Assembly (NCBI GenBank): GCA_016715065.1
Contig: JADKBN010000015.1
Span: 62,001-126,000, forward strand
Source: Fibrobacterota bacterium
GTDB taxonomy: Bacteria; Fibrobacterota; Fibrobacteria; UBA5070
DNA length: 64,000 bases
Direction: 5' to 3'
Part shown: positions 13,363 to 21,386 of the stretch, in pieces
Position numbering within the stretch: the stretch's first letter is position 1
How the letters are laid out: each line of letters opens with the position of its first letter
Translations under genes and position numbers: made by a program
Notes under the pieces: generated by a model
The model's input: the letters and a program-made list of their open reading frames with translations, nothing else
Told to the model about the DNA's origin: nothing
Database searches by the model: none

Positions 13363-16056
13363 TCAGTCTCCGCCGTGGCCGACCTGGGGAGCCTTGGGGC
13401 AGACAACTTCCAGCAGGAAGGGCATGGCGAGGAACATGATCATGATGCCGGCCGCGTAGCCCAGCACCGCGAGCATCCCGATGGTGTTGAGGCCTTGGTG
13501 GGCCACCACGATCAGGGCCAGGAAGCCGAACGCGTTGGTCAAGGTTCCCGCCAGCACCGAAGATCCGGAGGTGTGGTAGATCTCGGAGATCTTGCCCGCC
13601 CCCAGTTCCATGCGTCGATGGTACAAGTGAATCGTGGAGTCGACCGTGTTGGACAACAGCGCCGGGATCACGACGATGTTGAACATGCCGAGCTTGAGAC
13701 CGAACCATCCCATGGCACCGATGGTCCACACGGCGATCAACGACACATACCCCATGTTCAGCACCAGCCCCCGCCAGGAGCGGGTGTCCAGGAAGACGAT
13801 CACGGACAGGAACAGGAACACCGCCACGGCCAGACGGTTTACGTCGTCTTTCACCATCTGGACCACATCCGCGTAGATGAATCCTGAGGAAGCCACGGGA
13901 GCGGTGCCCGTGGACGTGGTGAATTCGCCGTTGCGCAGCTGGAACTTGCGCGATTCCACCGCGTTGCTCTCGCGCATGTCGGCGTAGATGAATCCGAACT
14001 TGCCGTGGCTGCCGTCGGTTTCCGTCATGAAGCGGCGTGCGTAGGTGGGCAGCGAATCGAACCCGAAGGTGTCGCAGTCGGCGAAGACCCGAAGGAGCTT
14101 GAGCTTGGCCTTCTGGTCTGCGTTGAGCGCGGTGAATTTTTCTGTGTCCAGGATGACCTTGATCCGCTCGAGGATCTCCTTGCGCTGGGCTTGCACCTCC
14201 GGGCGCGGCACGAAGGACTGGATGGTCACGAAACTCTTGAGCATCGAATCGGCGGGGGTCCCGAACCGGGCTCCCAGCGTGTCGTGGATCTCGCGCATCT
14301 GCTCTTCGGATTGGGCCAACACCACCGAGGGCGTGGTGTTCTTGCCCTTGCCCACGGCGCGACCGTAGCTGATCCTCTGCTGCTGCTTGGCCTCGGCCTG
14401 GGGATCTTTGGTGAGTTCCTTGATTTTCCCCGACAACCACTCGAAGCGTCCCTTGCCACCCCGGAGATTGGCGAAGTCGTCCTCGAAGGCCACGCCGGGA
14501 TTGGCGGCGAAGAAGACCGTGGCCAGCGCCGCGATCGCGAAGGTGATGGTCATGGTCTTGCGCGACCAGCTCAGGGAAGGAACCAACACCGCGCCTTCCA
14601 GATGGGTGTCCGAAGGAGCCAACCAACCCAGGATCTTCATCTGCTTGCGTTCGGCCATGCGCCCGATGCGGAGCATGCCAAACAGCAAGGGCGGCAGGAC
14701 CGACAAGGCCGACAGGAACGCGAAGAAGATGCCGAGGGAAACGACGATGCCGAATTCCTTGAATCCCTGGAAGTGGCCCACCTGCAGGGCGAGCATGCAG
14801 GTGATCGAAGCGGCCATGGCCGAGATCAGCGAGCGTCCCGTGCGGGAAAGACTGACTCCCATCGCTTCTTCGGCGTTCAGCCCATTCCTGCGCTCTTCCA
14901 TCCACCTTGAATAGATGTGGATGCCGTACTCGATGCCCAACCCGGACAGGAGCGCCAGCACGAAGGAGGTCAGCACCGTGAGGCGGCCATAGACGATGTC
15001 GGCGGCGCCCATCATCCACACCATCGAAACCAGCAGCGGAACGAACACCACCAATACGTTGGCGGGGCGGCGCATGTAGAAGATGAGCAGTCCGAGAATC
15101 AGGGTGATCGCCACCACCGACGAAACCCACATGTCCGCGTTGATCTCTTCGATCTCGGTGGATGGGTCGCGGTAGGCTCCCACCACGGACGAATTGATGG
15201 TGATCCCCAACGCGTCCTGGACCTTCTTGCTGGTCCGTTCTCCGTATTCCTTGGCCTCGGTGGCAAACTGCGCCTCGGTGGAAGGAATGCGCAGCTGCGC
15301 CATCACCACGCCCACCCATTTGCCTCTTTCGGCGTGGTAGCCGATCATCCGGTCCTGGAGGGAATCGGGCAGCACGGGAGCCGGAGGGGCGGCGGGAACG
15401 GCCATTTCGGCAAGCGCGCCGGAATCCGATCTGGAGCTGTTGGTGTCGGACTTGGGAGCGTTGGCCTTGTCCAGTTCTCCCAGCAAGCCCTCCACGATGT
15501 CCATGGGGATGCCCTGCTTGTAGATGGCCATGCGATCGGGCCAACCTTCCATGTCGGCGCGGGCCTCGGGTCCCTCGTCGTCGCTCAACAGGTCCATGTC
15601 CATCACGTTCTTGGACTTGGACTCCTTGGCCATCGCCTTCAGGCGGGCTTCGAGATCGGTCAGTTGGTCGGCGGGCAGATAGATGAGAGCGTGCCGCTGG
15701 AAGAATTTCTGGTCCTCGTCGTACTGGACCCACTGGGCTTCCTTCCAGCGCTCGAGGCTGTCGGCCAGGGCGCGCTGGAACCGTCCCACCTTCTCCATGG
15801 AGGAATCTTCGAAAGCGATGGTGAAGAAGTCCGTGGACCCCATGCGCTTTTCGGACAGGCCCAACGCCTTCACCGAGGAAGCGTCGGAAGGCAGCAGCAG
15901 CCGAAGGTCGGTGCGGATGCGGATCTGGGCGGCGAAAAAGCCCATGCCGAGCGTGAGGAGCAGCAGGACCCCAAGCGTCATCCATGGCGATCCGCTGCTG
16001 ATCCTGACGTAGGACTCCGCGATTCGCTGGATGAGTCCTTTTTTCTCCGAGGTCAT
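13363..16056 (-). CDS. RND superfamily exporter (MMPL/HpnN-like)
   Basis: 897 residues with the duplicated RND plan: TM1, a large periplasmic loop (about 60-270), five TMs, then a second TM-loop-5TM unit. In the central membrane block, MMGAADIVYGRLTVLTSFVLALLSG is followed by GLGIEYGIHIYSR, as in sterol-sensing-like MMPL and hopanoid transporters. Length and topology fit predicted exporters of lipids or hydrophobic molecules; no outer membrane or adaptor partner is nearby. ATG 16056 has GGAG upstream. It probably shares a transcript with the antiporter downstream. Confidence 0.87.
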   Translation of the reverse strand: MTSEKKGLIQRIAESYVRISSGSPWMTLGVLLLLTLGMGFFAAQIRIRTDLRLLLPSDASSVKALGLSEKRMGSTDFFTIAFEDSSMEKVGRFQRALADSLERWKEAQWVQYDEDQKFFQRHALIYLPADQLTDLEARLKAMAKESKSKNVMDMDLLSDDEGPEARADMEGWPDRMAIYKQGIPMDIVEGLLGELDKANAPKSDTNSSRSDSGALAEMAVPAAPPAPVLPDSLQDRMIGYHAERGKWVGVVMAQLRIPSTEAQFATEAKEYGERTSKKVQDALGITINSSVVGAYRDPSTEIEEINADMWVSSVVAITLILGLLIFYMRRPANVLVVFVPLLVSMVWMMGAADIVYGRLTVLTSFVLALLSGLGIEYGIHIYSRWMEERRNGLNAEEAMGVSLSRTGRSLISAMAASITCMLALQVGHFQGFKEFGIVVSLGIFFAFLSALSVLPPLLFGMLRIGRMAERKQMKILGWLAPSDTHLEGAVLVPSLSWSRKTMTITFAIAALATVFFAANPGVAFEDDFANLRGGKGRFEWLSGKIKELTKDPQAEAKQQQRISYGRAVGKGKNTTPSVVLAQSEEQMREIHDTLGARFGTPADSMLKSFVTIQSFVPRPEVQAQRKEILERIKVILDTEKFTALNADQKAKLKLLRVFADCDTFGFDSLPTYARRFMTETDGSHGKFGFIYADMRESNAVESRKFQLRNGEFTTSTGTAPVASSGFIYADVVQMVKDDVNRLAVAVFLFLSVIVFLDTRSWRGLVLNMGYVSLIAVWTIGAMGWFGLKLGMFNIVVIPALLSNTVDSTIHLYHRRMELGAGKISEIYHTSGSSVLAGTLTNAFGFLALIVVAHQGLNTIGMLAVLGYAAGIMIMFLAMPFLLEVVCPKAPQVGHGGD

Positions 16057-16151
16057 TTCATCTCCCTGGCTGCGGTTGGGTCATCGATCATGGAGGGGGG
16101 GACTCCAATGTACCTCTCCTCGCGCCCGATGTCGCGAGGATCGATGCCCGA

Positions 16152-18905
16152 TCAGGCTCCGCTCACCAGACCCACGAGCTCCGAGAACAGGTCAGGGGAG
16201 TCCGGGTTCGGGGCGCGCTTGCGCGCTTGGGTGCCCTCGGTCAATCCCAGGTCTTCCAGAAAACGCTCCAAGATGCCTTCCACCTGGAAGGAGGCCGCCC
16301 GCTCCATGGCGCCCTGGCGCAGATAGGAGCAACGGTCCTGGTCTGGCAGGATTTGCGCGAGATGTTGGGCCATTTCGGCGAGGCTGCGCACCAACACGCC
16401 GCTCTTGCCAGGTTGGACGATGTCGCCCGGCCCTTGGGTCGCGTAGGCGGCCACAGGCAGCCCGCAGGCCATCGCTTCCACGATCACGCAGCCGAACGTG
16501 TCGAAGCGCGAGGGGAACACAAGGAAGTCTGCGGAGGAATAGGCGGACGCGAGGCGATTTTTGTCGCACCACCCCAGGAACCAGGCATCCGGGACCAGCT
16601 CGCGCAACCTCTGCTCCATGGGTCCCACCCCTGCGAAGGCCAATCGCGAAGGGACTCCCCGCTCGCGCAATCGCTGCAGGAGGCTGGGCAGTTCCAACAC
16701 GCCTTTTTCTTCCGATAGCCTTCCGGCGAACAACAGGACCTTCTCTCCTGGGGCCCGCCCCGGAAAGAGCGTTTCCCGACTGTCCTCCCGAGGAGCGAAA
16801 GCCGGGTCCGGCCAGTGGGCGGTGCGGTGCAGGCGTTCGGGTGCGATGCCCATCTGGTCGCTGGCCAGCCACGTTTGCATTTCCGAATTGAGAACGAAAA
16901 CCCCGTCCCAACCACGGTAGAACACCCGCAGGAGCCGACGCAGCCGCGACAGCGAGGAATGGTCCCAGCCCAAGGTGCGCCGGGCGAAATCCATCCAGTC
17001 GGTGTGCGCGAAGAACCACGCGGGCACCTCGAACGCGTTGCGCAGGTACAACCCCACCCAACCCATCGGTCCCTCCGTCGAGCAGATGACCCGGTCGTAG
17101 CCGCCGCGGTGGAACAATTTCTGGACGGCGATCAGATCGGGAATGCGGATGGCTTGGGGGTGGCTCGGGTGTTCGAAGCTCGCCACCGGCCGGACCACGC
17201 GCAGGTTCGGCGCCTCCTCCAGATCCGGCGACACCACCAACAGGTCGATGGGAAGATCTCGACGACGGATTTCTTCGAGCATCTGGGCGAGCACGGTGCT
17301 CACCCCGTTTTTATCGGCGAAGGTGTCGGTGAGCCACAAGGCCCGGTGGGGATGGATGTGCTTGCCCAGACGCCGGGAGAAGGCATCCAAGAACGGCCGC
17401 TTCTCGTGGAGCACCCGGGCGGCGGCGTATTGGGATCCGGCGATCACCGCGGCGGCGAGGAACGGATAGGGCAGACCGTCCACCATGCGGGCGAGGTCGG
17501 GCGACTGCGCCTCCTTGCCTTGCGGCTCTCCGCCGGCGAGGGAACGCAGGTGCGCGGGCAGTTCCAGCCGAGCGAGGATCTTTCCGGAAGCAGCGGGATC
17601 CCCGAGTTTTTCGAAGAATCCACCGATCTGGAAGGACTTGCCCTGGATGCGGGAAGACAAAATACGTCCAAGGTGGCTGAACAGATCGGGAAGGGCCTGG
17701 TCCACATGGCGGGCGAGTTCCACCGATCCCTTGCGGCGGGCCTTGGCGACGCCATCCAGGATCTTGACCAGCGGCCGGAAGTCGCGGCTGGTGGCCAACT
17801 GGGCCAGCACGCCCGGCGAACGGCCGCGCAAGGCGTCGTGGACCATCTGCAGAAACCGCATCGTCACGCGGTGGCGGCGCAGCTCCATGGCGCCGTTGGC
17901 GATGCCCAGGGCCAGGAACTTCTCCGAGGTCTCGCCCTTGTGCAACAGGATCCGCAGCAGGCCGGGGTCCTCCATGTGCAGCACGACCTGACAGAAATAG
18001 TCCAGCAGCGCGGCGGCGAGCTTTTCTTCCTCGTTGGCGCCTCCGTAGGGGGCCATCTGCCCGTTGCGCAGCGCCTCCAGGGCGAGCTCGGTCGGCTTGC
18101 GTCCCTGGGCGCGCAACCGGGCGAGGTCCGGGACGTGCAGCAATGTGCCGGTGGAACCCGCGTACATCGCCATGTGGTCGTCCGAGCCTCCGGTGCCCAG
18201 TTTCCGGAAAGGGCGGCGCAGGAACAGATCCACCGGCTGCTTGGCACGGCGGGCCATGGCGCGGATTTCTTCCTCGTCCATCCCCTCGACCCAACTTGCC
18301 GTCAGGGCGTTCTGCCAAGCGTCGCGCTGGCCATTCACCACCTCGAAGCGCTCGAACAACAGGCCCAAGCGGTCCATCACTTCCATGGGAGGCAGCCCTT
18401 TGGGGCTGTGGAACTGCAAAGGATGGGCGAGCACGGTCGGGATGTCCTGGTCGGAGCAATACTCCACGAACCGGTAGATGTCCCGGCGCAGGACGCCCAG
18501 TCGTTCTTCCTGGTGGGGAGCGAAGCCGTAGGCCAGCACGTGCACGCCCACATCGAAATCCGGCAGGGTGCAGGTGAATTCGGCACCCGTGAGCACGTCC
18601 ATGCCGCGCTCCAGGAGGTCCCAGCAGGTCCTGGCGTTGTTGTGGTTGGTCACCGTGACCAGATCGGTCTGGTTCTGGCGCAAGGTGGCCAGGAGCTCTT
18701 CGGTGGAAACCCATGTTTCCGGAACGCCCAGCATCCTGCCCAGGCGCTCGTCGGGCTTGTCGGAATTGCGGTCGTGGCAGTGCAGGTCCATGCGCAGCGC
18801 CTGCCCGGCCGGGACCAGCCCCTGTCCGCGCAGGAGGATGTCCTCCAGATCGTCTGCCAGATTCCGTCTGAAGCTTGAAGCCGCTTGTGTGTTCTTTTCC
18901 ATCAT
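16152..18905 (-). CDS. PHP-domain / family 4 glycosyltransferase fusion
   Basis: 917 residues. Residues about 30-220 carry a PHP metal-dependent phosphoesterase-like domain: MDLHCHDRNSD (HxH), TVTNHNN, GAEFTC and VLAHPLQFHS. A poorly assigned helical region follows (about 230-500). Residues about 520-890 form a GT-B glycosyltransferase of the GT4 type: WLTDTFADKNGVS at the start, a C-terminal Rossmann half with LLFAGRLSEEKGV, and the sugar-nucleotide motif FGCVIVEAMACGLPV. Function is inferred as transfer of a sugar to a lipid, glycan or protein, with the PHP part perhaps acting on a phosphorylated intermediate. Its ATG overlaps the stop of the upstream glycosidase-like gene (ATGA). Confidence 0.85.
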   Translation of the reverse strand: MMEKNTQAASSFRRNLADDLEDILLRGQGLVPAGQALRMDLHCHDRNSDKPDERLGRMLGVPETWVSTEELLATLRQNQTDLVTVTNHNNARTCWDLLERGMDVLTGAEFTCTLPDFDVGVHVLAYGFAPHQEERLGVLRRDIYRFVEYCSDQDIPTVLAHPLQFHSPKGLPPMEVMDRLGLLFERFEVVNGQRDAWQNALTASWVEGMDEEEIRAMARRAKQPVDLFLRRPFRKLGTGGSDDHMAMYAGSTGTLLHVPDLARLRAQGRKPTELALEALRNGQMAPYGGANEEEKLAAALLDYFCQVVLHMEDPGLLRILLHKGETSEKFLALGIANGAMELRRHRVTMRFLQMVHDALRGRSPGVLAQLATSRDFRPLVKILDGVAKARRKGSVELARHVDQALPDLFSHLGRILSSRIQGKSFQIGGFFEKLGDPAASGKILARLELPAHLRSLAGGEPQGKEAQSPDLARMVDGLPYPFLAAAVIAGSQYAAARVLHEKRPFLDAFSRRLGKHIHPHRALWLTDTFADKNGVSTVLAQMLEEIRRRDLPIDLLVVSPDLEEAPNLRVVRPVASFEHPSHPQAIRIPDLIAVQKLFHRGGYDRVICSTEGPMGWVGLYLRNAFEVPAWFFAHTDWMDFARRTLGWDHSSLSRLRRLLRVFYRGWDGVFVLNSEMQTWLASDQMGIAPERLHRTAHWPDPAFAPREDSRETLFPGRAPGEKVLLFAGRLSEEKGVLELPSLLQRLRERGVPSRLAFAGVGPMEQRLRELVPDAWFLGWCDKNRLASAYSSADFLVFPSRFDTFGCVIVEAMACGLPVAAYATQGPGDIVQPGKSGVLVRSLAEMAQHLAQILPDQDRCSYLRQGAMERAASFQVEGILERFLEDLGLTEGTQARKRAPNPDSPDLFSELVGLVSGA

Positions 18906-21235
18906 CGTCCTCGCAAGGAAAGCGTGTTTGCTTCCAGCCGGATCCGTCCGGTGGAAGCGGGAAGGGTGTGCCGTATGCGTTTTCCGTCCGCATCCGGAAG
19001 GGAAAGCACGAGATCGGCCGGAGCCTGGAGGGGGCCCCGGTGGAGATGCCAAGTGACCAGGATTTCATCCTGCTGGAGCACCACGTCCAGATCCAACCGT
19101 CCGTGGTCGGTGGTCGCGCCCCCCAGACGGATCCCGCTGGCGCAGATCCAATCGCGCGGGACCCCGGAGCAGAGCTCGAGTCCGCCCGGAATTTCTCGAA
19201 CCAGAATCTGTCTGATCAGCGACAGGAACTCGGAGGCCGCCCAGCCGTGGTCGCCGTCGCCCATGCACCCGCCCCTCGTGCGGGGATGGATGGCTTCCGG
19301 CCAGCACCAGGTGGTGCTCGCCGAGGCGGCCAGGGCCCGGAGAACCTCCATGCACCCGGCGGCGTCGCCCACCGCCAGGCGCGCACGCGCCACCTGGACC
19401 GACAGATAGGGGTTGTATCCGGTGTGGACGATCGACTGGAAGAACAAGCCGCCGCGCATGCAGGCGCGATCGATGTGGGCCAGGGTGGGCACCAGCCACG
19501 GAGCGTCCGCCGGGACCACCGCCAACGGGCAGACCGCGACGAGGTTTCCCACCGCGGCCGCGTCCATGCGCCGGTAGGGGGAACAGGGAAGGGCTCCCCC
19601 CTGCCCCTGGCTGGCCCGCGAGATGGCCGTTTCCAGATCCACCCGGTACAGGGCGGTCTCTTCCAGGAGGGAGTCGCAAATCGATTGGCGCCCCAGGACC
19701 GAAGCCATCCAAGCGGCCGCTTCCAGGCCCGCGACGGACCAGAAATTGTCCCAGAAGAAATGGTCGTTGGGTCCGAAGTGCTCGGCGGAGAATCCCGCCG
19801 GCAGGAGTCCGGCATGCCACGACTTGCCCGTCCTGGTGGAGGCCCGCTGGCGCACGATCCATCCGGCTCCTCGCCGGATGCGATCCCAGTGTTCTTCCAG
19901 GAGGCGCACATCGCCGCCCCGGCGCACGTGCAAGGCCAGCGTCCAGATCGCCTGTCCGTTGGAATCCCACTCCCCCGTCTGGCTCTGGAAGAACCCGTCG
20001 CGGGTCTGTCGCTTCGCCAACAACACGGACTTGGGAGCCACTCTGTCTCCCCTTCCCGCGTTCTCGAAACCCAAGGCCAGGAAGGCCCCGTCCCGGAACC
20101 AATGCTCGTGGTACAGGAAGGTCCCCGGGGTGAACCGGTCGCCGTCGTCGAACACGTGCAACCGCGACCGCACGCCGTCCCATCCCGCTTGGATCACGGA
20201 ATCCGGCACGGAAAGACTGGTGCCCCGCGCCGCCTCCCGCCGGGACACGGCAAGGGCCCGCTCCACCGCATGGGTGACCGCGTGCTCCCCGATCCGCCGC
20301 AAGCCGCTGGTTTTCCCCAGCGGCACCACGATGGTGGCGCTCCACTGCCCGCCGGCGGGGATCTCGGCGTTCCAAGTCGCGCTGGCGCAAGCCATGCCTG
20401 ACCTCGATTTGAGGCTCGCCACGGGCAAGCCCGCGCCCTTTTGCGCCATGGGGTCGCCGTGCTCCCGGTCGGAAACCAAGACCTGATCCGGCACCACCGG
20501 AAACACCGCGGCCAGTTCGCCATCGATGCGGATCCGCCCGGGCTCCACCACGATCGAACCGATGGGACCGAATCCCAGCGGATGGTAGGGACGGAAGGAA
20601 AACCCCGGCCGACAGGAAATGTCTGCGGAAGTCGTGTTGGTCAGGCGGCTGGTCAACACCACCGACTCGTGGCCCTCCACCTCGGCGGCGATCGCCACGC
20701 ACTCCCAATCAAGTCCCAATTCGGTGGGTGCCGAGGTCCGCACCCCGGTTCCGATTCCGGGAATCAGCGCCTGGACCACGCCATGGCGGATCCGCGGCAG
20801 AGGCGTGGTCCCCTCCAAGGTGGGCAGGACCGACCATCCCCAGGCCCGGGGCGTGAGCATCCCGACCGGATCCACCATGGCCTCGCGCGTGGATCCATGG
20901 ACGCCGATGGACGTCCAGTTGCGGAGCGTGAGATTGGTCATGATCAAGTTCAAGCCGGTGGGCACGAAGGCTTCGTCGTCCGGATCGGTCTGGCGCACCA
21001 CCCATGCGGGCCAGACCCAGTCGGGGTTGCTCTGGATCGCCAAGGTGTTGGCCAATCCGGAAACCGCCACCAGGATCCCTTGCTCCAGCAATTCCGGCGG
21101 GAACGTCACCGGTGCAGGCCTCCCCAAATGGAGGATTCCCTTGGCGAACGCCAGCAGGTGGGAGCGACCCGAAGATTTCAAGAACCTCGACACAACGTAT
21201 TTGAGCAGTTGAGACCCCATGGGGAGCACGTTCAT
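18902..21235 (-). CDS. Glycosidase-like (alpha/alpha)6-barrel protein
   Basis: About 777 residues. There is no signal peptide, so it is cytoplasmic. The N-terminal half is beta-rich (supersandwich-like). The C-terminal half has the W- and E-rich helical pattern of (alpha/alpha)6-barrel glycosidases and debranching-enzyme-like proteins: FLYHEHWFRDGAFLALGFEN, GEWDSNGQAIWTLALHV, HFFWDNFWSVAGLEAAAWM and WCWPEAIHPRT. The RDGA and E-rich motifs suggest an amylo-alpha-1,6-glucosidase or GH15/GH63-like fold; the exact family is not decided. It overlaps the PHP-GT4 gene by 4 bp. A TTG at 21304 and a GTG at 21298 would lengthen the N-terminus; ATG 21235 is chosen without a clear RBS. The pair may build or remodel an intracellular or cell-surface glycan. 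Confidence 0.72.
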   Translation of the reverse strand: MNVLPMGSQLLKYVVSRFLKSSGRSHLLAFAKGILHLGRPAPVTFPPELLEQGILVAVSGLANTLAIQSNPDWVWPAWVVRQTDPDDEAFVPTGLNLIMTNLTLRNWTSIGVHGSTREAMVDPVGMLTPRAWGWSVLPTLEGTTPLPRIRHGVVQALIPGIGTGVRTSAPTELGLDWECVAIAAEVEGHESVVLTSRLTNTTSADISCRPGFSFRPYHPLGFGPIGSIVVEPGRIRIDGELAAVFPVVPDQVLVSDREHGDPMAQKGAGLPVASLKSRSGMACASATWNAEIPAGGQWSATIVVPLGKTSGLRRIGEHAVTHAVERALAVSRREAARGTSLSVPDSVIQAGWDGVRSRLHVFDDGDRFTPGTFLYHEHWFRDGAFLALGFENAGRGDRVAPKSVLLAKRQTRDGFFQSQTGEWDSNGQAIWTLALHVRRGGDVRLLEEHWDRIRRGAGWIVRQRASTRTGKSWHAGLLPAGFSAEHFGPNDHFFWDNFWSVAGLEAAAWMASVLGRQSICDSLLEETALYRVDLETAISRASQGQGGALPCSPYRRMDAAAVGNLVAVCPLAVVPADAPWLVPTLAHIDRACMRGGLFFQSIVHTGYNPYLSVQVARARLAVGDAAGCMEVLRALAASASTTWCWPEAIHPRTRGGCMGDGDHGWAASEFLSLIRQILVREIPGGLELCSGVPRDWICASGIRLGGATTDHGRLDLDVVLQQDEILVTWHLHRGPLQAPADLVLSLPDADGKRIRHTLPASTGRIRLEANTLSLRGR

Positions 21236-21386
21236 CAATTGGGGAGAATCTGCCCTGGAAACCTCCGTTGAAAGATCGTCGCAACCTGTTTGCAACACCT
21301 GCAATCGATCTGGAACATCGTCAGCGGGATTGCTTGTGGGATCCGCGCGGCAAGTGTACCCTCATCTGGTGATCGACCTGTTCGCG

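Noticed and set aside
11606..15985. 1459-codon open frame on the minus strand across the antiporter and RND genes
   Set aside because: It overlaps both real genes in another frame and has shadow-type Arg/Pro/Gly composition.
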